Positions 1 to 9,118 of a stretch of DNA of 64,000 nucleotides are shown here, piece by piece. The position numbers and the translations under genes were made by a program. The first letter of the stretch is position 1. Each line of letters starts with the position of its first letter. Where the stretch lies: positions 1,736,001 through 1,800,000 of the forward strand of contig NZ_CP009322.1 in assembly GCF_000959725.1 (NCBI RefSeq). Direction: 5' to 3'. The notes under the pieces were generated by a model. That model was given only the letters and a program-made list of their open reading frames with translations, made no database searches and had not been told where the DNA came from. The DNA is from Burkholderia gladioli (GTDB lineage Bacteria > Pseudomonadota > Gammaproteobacteria > Burkholderiales > Burkholderiaceae).

Positions 1-315
1 CGTGGCGAGGCTGTTGTCGAGCACGGTCTTGTAGTAGCTCGGGTCGATCTCGAACAGCGTCTGCCCGGCCTTCACCTCGCTGCCCTCGGCATAGCTGCGC
101 TTGAGCAGCACGCCCGACACGCGGGCCGTCACGTTCGCGCTGTAATAGGCCGACAGGCGGCCCACCAGGTCGCGCGTCAAGGGCACGTCCCGCGGCTGCG
201 CCGTGACGGTGGTCACCACCGGCGGCGGCGCGGGCGGCGGCCCGCTCTTGCCGCATCCGGCCAGCGCCAGCAAACCCGTGGACAGCAGCGATGCACCCAG
301 GAAAGATCGATTCAT
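1..315 (-). CDS. RND efflux periplasmic adaptor (HlyD/AcrA family), N-terminal part
   Basis: This is the first 105 codons of a membrane-fusion protein that links an inner-membrane RND pump to the outer-membrane factor; the rest lies beyond the left edge. The start is the ATG at 315. It opens with a lipoprotein signal ending in LALAGC, a Pro-rich linker (PPPAPPP), and then the typical adaptor strand VTARVSGVL followed by KAGQTLFEIDP, the biotinyl-lipoyl-like half motif. The gene follows the outer-membrane factor gene in the same direction with about 128 bp between them, so they are probably co-transcribed. The pump gene should lie further left. The family is clear; the exported substrate cannot be told from this part. 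Confidence 0.9.
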   Translation of the reverse strand, partial: MNRSFLGASLLSTGLLALAGCGKSGPPPAPPPVVTTVTAQPRDVPLTRDLVGRLSAYYSANVTARVSGVLLKRSYAEGSEVKAGQTLFEIDPSYYKTVLDNSLAT

Positions 316-443
316 GTCACACCACACCGAATTCGTGAAATGGAAAACCCGCGCGGCGCGGTGAAGCCGTCGCCGCCGGATGGAGAAAGCGCGGGAGTCG
401 GGCTCGCGAGCGGATCGGGCGGCCCCGCGATCCGTGCGGCCGA

Positions 444-1940
444 TCAGTCGACGCCGGTCGATGCGGTGTTCGCCGGCCTGGCCTGCGCCGACGAACCCAG
501 CTGCGTTTCGTGCGCGTCGTCCCATTGCCAGCCGCCGCCGAGGTTGCGGATCAGACTGACGCTGCTTTGCGACAGCAAGGCACGCGTGTCCTCCAGGTTC
601 TGCCGCGCCTGGATCAGCGTGAGCTGCTGGGTCAGCAGGTCCTGCTCGCTGGCCGTGCCGATGCGCTGCTGCGCGCTGGCGCTGTCGAACAACTGCTGGT
701 TGCGGCGGTAGATGCCCGCATACGAACGGGCCTGGTCCTGCAGGTGGTTCAGCGAGGACAGGCTGTCCTCGACGTTCTGGAACGCGCCCAGCACCGTCTG
801 GCGATAGCTGGCGACATCCTCGTCATAGGTCGCGCGCGCCTCGCGCACGGCGGCCGTGCGCGCGCCGCCGTCGAAGATCGTCGCGGCCAGCGTGGGGCCC
901 AGGGTCCAGAAGCGGCTCGGCACCGTGAACAGGTTGGCCAGCGTGTTGTGCTGGAAGCCGCCCTCGGCCGAGAGCGTGAGCGTCGGGAAAAAGGCCGCCT
1001 CGGCCACACCTATCTTGGCGTTGGCCGCCGCCGCGGTGCGCTCCGCGCTGACGACGTCGTAGCGTCGTTCCAGCAGTTGCGACGGCAGGGCCAGCGGCAC
1101 CGCCGGCAGCGCGAACGCATAGTCGGACCTGGGCTCGATCGAGAAGCCGCCGGGCGCCACGCCGACCAGCACCGCGATCGCGTGCTCGTCCTGTTCGCGC
1201 GTGATCCGCGTCGACTGCAGCGAGGCGATCACCAGCTCAAGCGTATCCTGCGCGTTGAGCACGTCGTCGTTGGACGAGGTGCCGAGCGCGAAACCGCGGC
1301 GCGTCATCTCGAGGATCCGTTCGTCGATGCGGCGCTGCTGGGTCAGCAGGTCGATATCCATGTCGGCCTGGCGCAGCTCCAGATAATCGATGGCCAGGCT
1401 GGCCGCGATCGACAGGCGCTCGCCCGCCAGTTGCGCGTCGCTGGCCTGCGCGCTGGCCTTGCTCGACTCGATCTGGCGGCGCACGCTGCCCCATAGATCG
1501 AGCTCCCAGCTCGCCGTCAGCGAAGTGGAAGCCAGGTTGCTCACGCCCGCCTGCGAACTGCCGCTCGATGCCGCGTTCGTCCCGCTGCCCGAGCGGGTGC
1601 CCGAGAGGTTCGCGCCCACCGTCGGGAACAGGCTGGCGCGGTCGGCCGTCACCGTCGCCAGCGCGAGCCGGTAGGCCGCCTCGGCCTGCGCGATCGACTG
1701 GTTGGCCCGCTGCGAGCGCTCGATCAGGTCGGTCAGCGTGGCGTCGTGATAATCGAGCCACCAACTGCTCGACAGCGAGGCTTGCGGGTTCGCCTCGGCG
1801 CGCTGCCAGTTGGCCCCTTCCTTGAAGGCGAGCGGCAGGTCCATGGTCGGCTTCCGGTAGTCCGGCCCCACCGCGCAGGCGCTCAGTGCGACGGCCACGG
1901 CAGCCGTCGCCAGCCAGCGCGCCGCGCGTCGCGCTTCCAT
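444..1940 (-). CDS. RND efflux outer-membrane lipoprotein (NodT/OprM family)
   Basis: This is the outer-membrane channel of a tripartite efflux system. The start at 1940 gives 498 residues, the usual length, and begins with a lipoprotein signal (WLATAAVAVALSAC) followed by AVGPDYRKP, the hallmark N-terminus of the NodT family. Two repeated OEP domains follow, with Ala/Gln-rich coiled-coil helices and the second-half motif RRYDVVSAERTAAAANA. An in-frame ATG at 2012 has a purine-rich stretch before it, but it would put 24 charged residues ahead of the signal, so I prefer 1940. It is the first gene of the operon, before the adaptor; many RND operons place it last. The divergent LysR gene at 2225 is the likely regulator. 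Confidence 0.93.
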   Translation of the reverse strand: MEARRAARWLATAAVAVALSACAVGPDYRKPTMDLPLAFKEGANWQRAEANPQASLSSSWWLDYHDATLTDLIERSQRANQSIAQAEAAYRLALATVTADRASLFPTVGANLSGTRSGSGTNAASSGSSQAGVSNLASTSLTASWELDLWGSVRRQIESSKASAQASDAQLAGERLSIAASLAIDYLELRQADMDIDLLTQQRRIDERILEMTRRGFALGTSSNDDVLNAQDTLELVIASLQSTRITREQDEHAIAVLVGVAPGGFSIEPRSDYAFALPAVPLALPSQLLERRYDVVSAERTAAAANAKIGVAEAAFFPTLTLSAEGGFQHNTLANLFTVPSRFWTLGPTLAATIFDGGARTAAVREARATYDEDVASYRQTVLGAFQNVEDSLSSLNHLQDQARSYAGIYRRNQQLFDSASAQQRIGTASEQDLLTQQLTLIQARQNLEDTRALLSQSSVSLIRNLGGGWQWDDAHETQLGSSAQARPANTASTGVD

Positions 1941-2224
1941 TACAGAAACTTTCGGATCGCTAAGCGATGCATGCTTGCCGGAATCCGTGTCTTGTCGATC
2001 TGCTGGGGCCATGCGGCTCGTCCTGTCCTGGTTTCCCGGCTCACGCGTCGTAATCGCCAGAAATGAGCAAGCTCGCCGCGCCGCGCGAAAAGCCCTCGCA
2101 TCGGGCGATGGCGAGCCGGGAATAGTGGTCTAATCAACTTGTCTGGCTCGCAGCTTAGAGCGTTTTTTTTGACCCCACTAGACGAGCTATTCGCATTGAT
2201 GTCGTCCGAAATTGAGAGGAATCG

Positions 2225-3148
2225 ATGATCGACCTCAACGAGATCTACCTGTTCGTCGAAGTGATACGAGCCGGCAGCTTCGCCGAAGCCGCGCGCCGTC
2301 TCGGCATGCCCGCGAACACCATCAGCCGGCATATCCAGGCGCTTGAAAGCAAAATGAAAAGCCCGCTGATCCTGCGCACCACGCGCAAGCTGACGCTTAC
2401 CGCGGTCGGCCAGGCCTTCTACGATCAATGCGCGCAGAACGTCGCCGACATCGTGCAGGCCAGCCAGGAAGTCAGCGATATCCATGCGACGCCCGGCGGT
2501 TCCCTGCGCGTCGCTCTCCCCGGCGACTTCTTCCATGTTTTTCCTGTCGCCTGGATCACCGAATTCCTGTCCGCCTACCCGTCGGTCAACCTCGAATTCC
2601 TCACCGACGACGCACGCGCGGATCTGGTCACGCACGCCGTCGACGTGGCTTTCCGCCCCGTCTTTGCCCTGGAGGACAACACCGTGCGCCGGGTCATCTC
2701 CTCGGCGCAGCGCCGCTTGGTCGCCGCGCCGACCTATCTCGCCGCTCACGGGATTCCGCGCACGCCGGACGAGCTGTCGCGGCACGACTGCCTGTTGCTG
2801 TCGCGCACGCCCGGCCTCGAGGTCTGGCATCTGAGCGGGCCGCAGGGCAATGCCCGGGTGGAAGTGAGCGGGCGTTTTCTGAGTAGCTCGATCGAGCTGA
2901 TTCGCAAGACGGCCATCGAGGGGCTCGGCATCGCCCTGCTTCCCGAGGTCTGCATGCAGGCGGATATCGATGCGGGACGCCTGGTTCCGGTCCTCGACGA
3001 CTATCGTGCGACGAACGCCCAGTTCTGTGCGGTGTTTCCGAGCCATCGCTATATCCGGCGCGTCACCACCCTCTTCGTCGACTACATCCAGGACAAGATC
3101 CGGAGTACCCGCGCACTGCCCGAGGCGGCGTCGCGCCTGACTGTCTGA
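2225..3148 (+). CDS. LysR-family transcriptional regulator
   Basis: A 307-residue DNA-binding regulator of normal LysR length. The N-terminal winged helix-turn-helix (residues about 1-60) reads MIDLNEIYLFVEVIRAGSF, then AARRLGMPANTISRHIQALE, of the CrgA/AphB-like subgroup. An effector-binding domain fills the rest. A good ribosome site, GAGAGGAATCG, precedes the ATG. It is transcribed away from the outer-membrane factor and adaptor genes, with 284 bp between the two starts. By the usual LysR arrangement it probably controls that efflux operon; the inducer is unknown. Confidence 0.92.
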   Translation: MIDLNEIYLFVEVIRAGSFAEAARRLGMPANTISRHIQALESKMKSPLILRTTRKLTLTAVGQAFYDQCAQNVADIVQASQEVSDIHATPGGSLRVALPGDFFHVFPVAWITEFLSAYPSVNLEFLTDDARADLVTHAVDVAFRPVFALEDNTVRRVISSAQRRLVAAPTYLAAHGIPRTPDELSRHDCLLLSRTPGLEVWHLSGPQGNARVEVSGRFLSSSIELIRKTAIEGLGIALLPEVCMQADIDAGRLVPVLDDYRATNAQFCAVFPSHRYIRRVTTLFVDYIQDKIRSTRALPEAASRLTV

Positions 3149-3349
3149 AACCTGAAGCGCGGCTGTCAGGAAAATTACTGTGCCGCGTGGAGGTCAGTCA
3201 CCCGGATTCGGGCACTAGCCCGAAGCGCCGAAGCTCGCTAGATTGGCAGCGCCGGATCGGGGCCGCGGCAACGACCTGCACGTCCGGTCCGCGGACGTCG
3301 CACCAAACCTCGATGTCCCAACTCGTCATCGCACAACCGGGAGCCTTCG

Positions 3350-3973
3350 ATGAGGCGTACGCAGGAGCAGGCCATGCACACGCGTGCCAGGATCCTCGAC
3401 TCCGCGGTCCAGGCCTTCCTGCGGCAAGGCCTGTCGCATACCTCGCTGGCCGATATCGCCGGCGTGGCGGGCGTCACGCGCGGCGCCGTCTACGGGCACT
3501 TCAGGAACAAGTCCGCCTTGTTCGAGGCCATGCTCGAGCATGCGGGGCTGCCCGTCGATCCCTTCCTGATCGCCTGGCACGCGCCGGAGCCGGACCCGCT
3601 CGAACAACTGCGGGCGGCCCTGGTCCGCCATCTCGCGCGGGTGTTGTCGAATGGCGTCGCGCGGCGCGTCTACAGCATCGTCCATTCGCGCTGCGAAGTA
3701 TCGGAGGAGACCCGGGAGTTCTGGGAGAAGGTGCATATGGGGCGCCGCGCCGCCGAGCAGCGCATCGTCGATGCACTGGCCGATGCGCACGCGCAGGGAC
3801 AGCTCGCGGACAACGCGGATATCGCGCAACTGGCGGCCTTCACGCACGCCAGCCTGATGGGCTTCTTCATTCGCAGCCTGGCGGAACAGGCGAGCATCGC
3901 GCCGCGCCAGAGCGCCGAGCATGTCGTCGATCTCGCCTTCCTGCTGCTGCGCCCGTTCGAGGCGGCGGATTGA
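3350..3973 (+). CDS. TetR/AcrR-family transcriptional regulator
   Basis: A 207-residue repressor. The N-terminal TetR helix-turn-helix is clear at about residues 10-56: RARILDSAVQAFLRQG, then LADIAGVAGVTRGAVYGHF, with the usual NKSALFEAML continuation. The C-terminal ligand domain resembles the AcrR/TtgR subgroup that controls RND efflux pumps (ending LAFLLLRPFEAAD). It sits about 200 bp after the LysR gene and 27 bp before a MarR gene on the same strand, so TetR and MarR may form one unit. The nearby efflux operon is a plausible target, but LysR is the closer candidate. I saw no operator palindrome next to it. Confidence 0.9.
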   Translation: MRRTQEQAMHTRARILDSAVQAFLRQGLSHTSLADIAGVAGVTRGAVYGHFRNKSALFEAMLEHAGLPVDPFLIAWHAPEPDPLEQLRAALVRHLARVLSNGVARRVYSIVHSRCEVSEETREFWEKVHMGRRAAEQRIVDALADAHAQGQLADNADIAQLAAFTHASLMGFFIRSLAEQASIAPRQSAEHVVDLAFLLLRPFEAAD

Positions 3974-4000
3974 GTCGCGAGCGCGTTCACGGCACTCGCG

Positions 4001-4456
4001 ATGGCACGCGCCCCTCGAACCGCGATCGGCTCGCGCGCGAGCGACGAAGCCCATGCCTTCGGCCGCCTGCTGCTGCGTGCCGACCTGGCCTTGCACCAGG
4101 CCATCACGCGATGCACGCAGGACGCCCTGCAGGTGACGGCGCAGCAGGCTCGCGTGCTGTACCTGGTCGGGCAGCCCGAGCTGGCCCGCGCCGCCGACAT
4201 CTCGCGTCAATGCGAGGTCGATCCCAAGGCCATCACCTGCATGGTCGATCGGCTGGTGCGCAACGGTTTCCTGCAACGCCGACGCGGTACGATCGATCGG
4301 CGCGTCGTCGAGCTGGTGCCGACGGCGCGTGGGCGGGCGGTGGCCGCCGGCGCACCGGCGGCGTTCCGCGAGGCGCATGAGTGGCTGTTCGCGGGCTTCG
4401 AGGCGCAGGACATGGCGCGCCTGGCCACGCTGCTGCGGCGCATTCTCGAACGATAG
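4001..4456 (+). CDS. MarR-family transcriptional regulator
   Basis: A 151-residue winged-helix regulator. The recognition region reads LARAADISRQCEVDPKAITC, followed by MVDRLVRNGFLQRRR and the wing DRRVVELVPTARGR, the signature arrangement of the MarR family. The gene begins 27 bp after the TetR stop and is followed, 15 bp past its own stop, by the convergent end of cdd. The ribosome site before the ATG is weak. It probably responds to a phenolic or other small ligand, as is common in the family; the ligand and targets cannot be seen here. Confidence 0.88.
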   Translation: MARAPRTAIGSRASDEAHAFGRLLLRADLALHQAITRCTQDALQVTAQQARVLYLVGQPELARAADISRQCEVDPKAITCMVDRLVRNGFLQRRRGTIDRRVVELVPTARGRAVAAGAPAAFREAHEWLFAGFEAQDMARLATLLRRILER

Positions 4457-4471
4457 CGCCCGCCTCGCCCT

Positions 4472-4861
4472 TCAGAGCCGGAATGCGCCCGGCAACAGGG
4501 CATCGGCCGTGGTCACCTGCGTCTGCCCCTTCAGGTTGCTCAGCACCACCTCCAGGTCCGCTCCGCCCAGTTCGTGGATCACCTGGCGGCAGGCACCGCA
4601 GGGCGCGATCGGCCCGTCGGTGTCGCCCGTCACCGCCAGCCGCACGAAATCGCCCGGGCGATGGCCGGCCGCGATCGCGGCGAACAGCGCCGTGCGTTCC
4701 GCGCAATTGCAGAGGCCGTACGAGCCGTTCTCGACATTGCAGCCGTGAAAGACCTTGCCGTCGCGCGTTTGCAGCGCGGCGCCCACCTTGAAGTTCGAAT
4801 ACGGCGCATAGGCGCGCTCACGCGCGAGCTTCGCCTGTTCGACCAATGTATCCCGTTCCAT
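4472..4861 (-). CDS. cdd: Cytidine deaminase
   Basis: Converts cytidine and deoxycytidine to uridine and deoxyuridine in the cytoplasm. The 129-residue length fits the small homotetrameric class. The zinc site and catalytic glutamate are visible in CNCAERTALF (C53, E55) and PCGACRQV (C88, C91). It is the last gene of the minus-strand tsx-nupC-deoA-deoB-cdd unit and starts 30 bp after the deoB stop. Its uridine product can feed the pyrimidine degradation pathway encoded further right. Confidence 0.96.
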   Translation of the reverse strand: MERDTLVEQAKLARERAYAPYSNFKVGAALQTRDGKVFHGCNVENGSYGLCNCAERTALFAAIAAGHRPGDFVRLAVTGDTDGPIAPCGACRQVIHELGGADLEVVLSNLKGQTQVTTADALLPGAFRL

Positions 4862-4891
4862 GTCGATGTCCTTGTGTTGTCGATAAGCTGC

Positions 4892-6142
4892 CTATCGCGC
4901 CGTGGCGCCGGCCGCTCGCGGCGCGGCCAGGAAAGACTTGCCGTCCTCGAACGCGTCCAGCCCGAACCACGACGCGAGACTCTGGCCGATGTCGGCGAAG
5001 CTGTCGCGCACGCCGAGGCTGCCGGGCGCCACCTGCTTTCCATACACCAGCACCGGCACGTGCTCGCGCGTGTGATCGGTGCCGGGCCAAGTCGGGTCGC
5101 AGCCGTGGTCGGCCGACAGGATCAGCACGTCGTCCTCGCGCAGCAGCGGATACAGATCCGGCAGCCGCGAGTCGAAATACTCGAGCGCCGCCGCGTAACC
5201 GGCCACCTTGCGCCGGTGCCCGAAGTTCTGGTCGAAGTCGACGAAGTTCGTCATCACCAGGCTGAAGTCGGGTGCCTCGCGCGCGGCCGCCAGCGTCGCG
5301 TCCCACAGGCCGTCCAGGCCGTTGGCCTTGATCTTCCGCGTCACGCCCATCCCGGCGTAGATATCCGAGATCTTGCCGATCGCGATCACCTGCCCGCCCG
5401 CGCGCGCGAGCTTGTCGAGCACGGTGGGTGCGGGCGGCGGCACCGCCAGGTCGCGGCGATTGCCGGTGCGGGCGAAGTTTTCCGGCGCGTCGCCGACGAA
5501 GGGCCGCGCGATCACGCGGCAGATGTTGTAGGCATCCACCTCCTCGCGGGCAATCTCGCAGAGGCGATAGAGCCGCTCGAGGCCGAAGCTGCCTTCGTGG
5601 CAGGCGATCTGGAACACCGAGTCGGCCGAGGTATAGAAGATCGGCTTGCCGGTGGCGATGTGCTCGGCACCGAGCGAGGCGATGATGTCGGTGCCCGAGG
5701 CGTGGCAGTTGCCGAGGTAACCCGGCAGGCCGGCGCGTCGCACGATCGCGTCGAGCAGCGCCGGCGGGAACGAGGCCTCGCGCTCGCCGAAATAACCCCA
5801 GTCGAAGCGCACCGGCACGCCGGCCATCTCCCAGTGGCCGGACGGCGTGTCCTTGCCCGAGGAGCACTCGCGCGCGGCGCCGTAGGCACCGAGCAGCGCC
5901 GGCGCCGACGACATGCCCGCCGGCAGCGCGCCGCCGGCCAGCGCGCCGGCCAGCCCGATGCCGAGTTGCTCGAGATGCGGCACGCGCAGCGGCCCGCCAC
6001 GGCCGGCCTCGCCCTCGCAGCGGCCGGCCGCGCAATGCTCGGCGATATGCCCGAAGGTGTTCGAACCTTGATCGCCGAAGCGTTCGGCATCGGGCGCCGC
6101 GCCGATGCCGAGCGAATCGAGAACCAGAACTAGCGCACGCAT
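4892..6142 (-). CDS. deoB: Phosphopentomutase
   Basis: Interconverts ribose or deoxyribose 1-phosphate and 5-phosphate. The protein has 416 residues, close to the usual 400 or so. It starts [20 protein letters not shown], with the first metal-binding and alkaline-phosphatase-fold motif, has [11 protein letters not shown] (phosphorylated Thr region) in the middle, and ends with the metal motif [19 protein letters not shown]. The start at 6142 has an AGGAG ribosome site. It lies between deoA and cdd. With deoC reduced to a remnant just upstream, its deoxyribose 5-phosphate product has no matching aldolase in this operon. Confidence 0.97.
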   Translation of the reverse strand: MRALVLVLDSLGIGAAPDAERFGDQGSNTFGHIAEHCAAGRCEGEAGRGGPLRVPHLEQLGIGLAGALAGGALPAGMSSAPALLGAYGAARECSSGKDTPSGHWEMAGVPVRFDWGYFGEREASFPPALLDAIVRRAGLPGYLGNCHASGTDIIASLGAEHIATGKPIFYTSADSVFQIACHEGSFGLERLYRLCEIAREEVDAYNICRVIARPFVGDAPENFARTGNRRDLAVPPPAPTVLDKLARAGGQVIAIGKISDIYAGMGVTRKIKANGLDGLWDATLAAAREAPDFSLVMTNFVDFDQNFGHRRKVAGYAAALEYFDSRLPDLYPLLREDDVLILSADHGCDPTWPGTDHTREHVPVLVYGKQVAPGSLGVRDSFADIGQSLASWFGLDAFEDGKSFLAAPRAAGATAR

Positions 6143-6168
6143 GATGCTCGCTCCTTGCCCGGCACCAC

Positions 6169-7488
6169 TTAACGAACCAGCCGATGAATGGTGGGCGGCA
6201 GCGGCTCGGCGCTGGCGCCGAGCAGGTAGGCGCGCTGCACCTCCGCCAGCGCGCGCGCGGCGGCCGCTTCGTCGCGCGCATGCACGTAGCCGAGCGGATC
6301 GCCCGCGTTGACCTGCTGCCCGAGTTCGACGAGATCCGACAGGCCGACCGAATAATCGATCGAGTCTTCCGCGCGCGTGCGGCCACCGCCGAGCGCCACC
6401 ACCGCCAGGCCGAGCCCGCGGCAGTCGACGCGCTGCACCACGCCGCCGGCCGGCGCCGGAACCGGCACCTTCACCGCGGCGGCAGCCAGGTATCGCGCCG
6501 GCGCCTCGACCAGGTCCTTCGGGCCGCCGAGCGCGGCCACCATGGTCGCGAAACGCTCGGCCGCCGCGCCGGAATCGAGCGCGCGCTGCAAGGCGGCCCG
6601 CGCCTGCGCCTCGTCGGCGGCCAGGCCGCCCGTCACCAGCATCTCGGCGGTGAGCGCCATGGTGACCTCGTGCAGCCGCGCTGGACGCGACTTGCCGCTC
6701 AGGTAGTCGATCGCGCAGAGCACCTCGATCGCGTTGCCGGCGCAGGGCGCCAGCGACTGGTTCATGTCGGTCAGCACGGCGGTGGTCTTCATGCCGGCGC
6801 CGTTGCCGACATCGACGATGCTCTGCGCCAGCTCGACCGATTTCTCGAAGCTCGGCATGAAGGCGCCCGAGCCGACCTTGACGTCCATCACCAGCCCTTC
6901 GAGCCCGGCCGCCAGCTTCTTGGAGAGGATCGAGGCGGTGATCATGGCGACCGATTCCACCGTCGCCGTCACGTCGCGGATCGCGTAGATGCGCTTGTCG
7001 GCCGGCGCCAGCTGGGCGGTCTGGCCGATGATGGCCACGCCGACCTCGCGCACCGTGCGGCGCAGCAGCTCCGGATCGGGCGTGACGTCGTAGCCGGGGA
7101 TCGCGCTCAGCTTGTCGAGCGTGCCGCCGGTGTGGCCGAGCCCGCGCCCCGAGATCATCGGCACGTAGCCGCCACAGGCGGCGATCATCGGCCCGAGCAT
7201 CAGGGACACCACGTCGCCCACGCCGCCGGTCGAATGCTTGTCGATCACCGGGCCGTCGAGCGCCAGCGAGCGCCATTCCAGGACCTGGCCGGAATCGCGC
7301 TGCGCGAGCGTGAGGGCCACGCGCTCCTCGACGGCCAGGTCGTTGAAGAACACCGCCATCGCGAACGCGGCCACCTGGCCCTCGGTCACGCTGCCGTCGG
7401 TGATGCCGCTGACGAAGGCCGCGATCTCGTCGCGGCTCAGCGGCTGGCGATCGCGCTTCTTGCGGATGAATTCCTGGGGCAGAAACAT
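6169..7488 (-). CDS. deoA: Thymidine phosphorylase
   Basis: Cleaves thymidine or deoxyuridine with phosphate to the free base and deoxyribose 1-phosphate. It has 439 residues, the standard DeoA length, with [15 protein letters not shown] at the start, the phosphate-binding KHSTGGVGD motif and the [15 protein letters not shown] signature. The ribosome site AAAGGA before the ATG overlaps the TGA of the upstream deoC remnant, so the remnant may still feed ribosomes to this gene. It is followed by deoB after 26 bp. Confidence 0.97.
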   Translation of the reverse strand: MFLPQEFIRKKRDRQPLSRDEIAAFVSGITDGSVTEGQVAAFAMAVFFNDLAVEERVALTLAQRDSGQVLEWRSLALDGPVIDKHSTGGVGDVVSLMLGPMIAACGGYVPMISGRGLGHTGGTLDKLSAIPGYDVTPDPELLRRTVREVGVAIIGQTAQLAPADKRIYAIRDVTATVESVAMITASILSKKLAAGLEGLVMDVKVGSGAFMPSFEKSVELAQSIVDVGNGAGMKTTAVLTDMNQSLAPCAGNAIEVLCAIDYLSGKSRPARLHEVTMALTAEMLVTGGLAADEAQARAALQRALDSGAAAERFATMVAALGGPKDLVEAPARYLAAAAVKVPVPAPAGGVVQRVDCRGLGLAVVALGGGRTRAEDSIDYSVGLSDLVELGQQVNAGDPLGYVHARDEAAAARALAEVQRAYLLGASAEPLPPTIHRLVR

Positions 7489-7500
7489 ATCGGATTCCTT

Positions 7501-7674
7501 TCAATAAGTGAGGGACGGCGCGCCGCCGGGGCCGTGACCTAGCGCGGCCGGCGCCCGGACTCCATCGTCCGTGTCGTCGTCGTTCCACGAGGTCAGATCG
7601 ATCAGGTGCAGCGCCGTCAACGCGGCTTGCGCCAGTTGCTTGCGCGCCCGATGGTTGACTGCGGGAACCATCAT
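7501..7674 (-). pseudogene. deoC: deoC remnant: N- and C-terminal ends of deoxyribose-phosphate aldolase joined in frame
   Basis: This 57-codon reading frame lies between nupC and deoA, where deoC is expected. Residues 19-38 contain [20 protein letters not shown], matching the N-terminus of DeoC (E. coli [20 protein letters not shown], recalled). The last 15 residues, [15 protein letters not shown], match the DeoC C-terminus (KALGHGDGKSASSY, recalled). The roughly 200 residues between, including the Schiff-base lysine, are missing, and the reading frame is kept across the junction. The start (MMVPAVNH), a GAGCGAGA ribosome site and the TGA overlapping the deoA ribosome site are all kept. It cannot be an active aldolase. 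I infer an internal deletion; whether the short peptide is made is unknown. Confidence 0.85.
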
Positions 7675-7688
7675 GCGAATCTCGCTCG

Positions 7689-8963
7689 TCAATGCAGGGA
7701 AAAGAACAGGCCGGCGATCGCCGCGCTCATCAGGTTCGACAGCGTGGCGGCGGTCAGCGCGCGCAGCCCGTGCCGGGCCACCTCGGAGCGCCGCTCCGGC
7801 GCCACCGCGCTGAAGCCGCCGGCGAGGATCGCGATCGATGAGAAGTTGGCGAAGCCGCACAACGCGAAGGATACGATCGCGATGGTCTTCGGGTCGAGCA
7901 CCTGCAGCCCGGCGGCCATCACCTTGGTGCTGTCCTTCAGGTAGGGCGAGAGATCGCCATAAGCGACGAACTCGTTGAAGATCAGCTTCTCGCCGATGAA
8001 GTTGCCGGCCAGCGCCGCGTCGTGCCAGGGCACGCCGATCAGCCAGGCCAGCGGCGCGAACACCACGCCGAGGATGCCGAGCAGGGTGAGGTGCGGAAAG
8101 CCGACCAGGGTGGCGATGCCGCTCACGATCGCGTTCATCAGCGCGATCAGGCCGACGAAGGCGATCAGCATCGCGCCGACGTTCATGGCGATGCGCATGC
8201 CGACCGAGGCGCCCGAGGCGGCCGCCTCGATCACGTTGGCGGCGCGCTGCTCGTCGAAGTCGAGGCCCTCGATCACCACCCGGCTGGGCTCGTCGGTCGG
8301 ATACAGCAGCTTGCCGAACAGCAGGCCGCCGGGCACCGCCATCACCGAAGCCGCCAGCAGGTATTCCATCTTCACGCCGAGGCCGGCGTAACCGACCAGC
8401 ACCGAGCCGGCGATCGAGGCCATGCCGCTGGCCATCACGGTGAAGATCTCGGCGCTCGTCATCTGCCGCACGAAGGGCTTGACCAGGGCCGGCATCTCGC
8501 TCTGGCCGAGGAAGATGGTGGCCACCGCCGAGCAGCCCTCGATCCGGCTCACGCCGAGCAGCTTCGAGAGCAGCGCACCGAAGATGCGCACGATCCACTT
8601 CATCACACCGATGTAGTACAGCACCGCAATCAGGGAAGTGACGAAGATGATCATCGGCAGCACGCGCAGCCCGAACACGAAACCGCCGTCGCCGAACAGA
8701 TCGAACATCTTGTTGCCGACCAGGCCGCCGAACACGAAGGCGATGCCGTGATTGCCCATCTCCAGCACCTGGTTCACGCCGTTGGCGGCCATCGCCAGCG
8801 CGGCGCGGCCGGGCGGCACGAACAGCACCAGGGCGCCGAGCACGAGCTGGGTCGCCAGGGCCGCGAGCAGGGTGCGCAGGCTCACGCCACGCCGATTGTT
8901 CGACAGCAGGTAGGCAATCGCCAGCAGGCAAGCCATTCCCAACAGACTACGCAGAATATCCAC
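7689..8963 (-). CDS. nupC: Concentrative nucleoside transporter (NupC/CNT family)
   Basis: An inner-membrane nucleoside:cation symporter. The 424 residues match the bacterial CNT length, with about ten hydrophobic segments. Family signatures are [12 protein letters not shown], the [20 protein letters not shown] region, and NEFVAYGDL near the C-terminal third, with [14 protein letters not shown] following. It lies downstream of the Tsx-like channel gene, which fits passage across the outer and then the inner membrane, and upstream of the salvage enzymes. The stop is 14 bp before the deoC remnant start, so the unit is an operon. NupC is used here as the family symbol. Confidence 0.95.
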   Translation of the reverse strand: MDILRSLLGMACLLAIAYLLSNNRRGVSLRTLLAALATQLVLGALVLFVPPGRAALAMAANGVNQVLEMGNHGIAFVFGGLVGNKMFDLFGDGGFVFGLRVLPMIIFVTSLIAVLYYIGVMKWIVRIFGALLSKLLGVSRIEGCSAVATIFLGQSEMPALVKPFVRQMTSAEIFTVMASGMASIAGSVLVGYAGLGVKMEYLLAASVMAVPGGLLFGKLLYPTDEPSRVVIEGLDFDEQRAANVIEAAASGASVGMRIAMNVGAMLIAFVGLIALMNAIVSGIATLVGFPHLTLLGILGVVFAPLAWLIGVPWHDAALAGNFIGEKLIFNEFVAYGDLSPYLKDSTKVMAAGLQVLDPKTIAIVSFALCGFANFSSIAILAGGFSAVAPERRSEVARHGLRALTAATLSNLMSAAIAGLFFSLH

Positions 8964-9118
8964 CCTCGCTCTCCTCTTGTCTCTTCATGTCATGGCGCCC
9001 TGCCCGGGCGCCTCGATATCGTTTCGATGCTCATGTCGTGCCCGGCTCGCGCCGAGCAGTATGCGCCCTTGCCGTCGCGGCGCAAGCGGGTTCGTGCGGA
9101 TAGGCACGCGAGCCGTCA

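Noticed and set aside
3187..4380. 397-codon plus frame over the TetR and MarR genes
   Set aside because: Out-of-frame shadow of two clear regulators.
4574..6133. 519-codon plus-strand frame over deoB and cdd
   Set aside because: Shadow frame; deoB and cdd on the other strand are certain.
8994..9012. Hairpin GGCGCCC-TGCCC-GGGCGCC between tsx and nupC
   Set aside because: No T-run on either side, and tsx and nupC look like one operon; the stem may still cause partial termination, but support is too weak to list.
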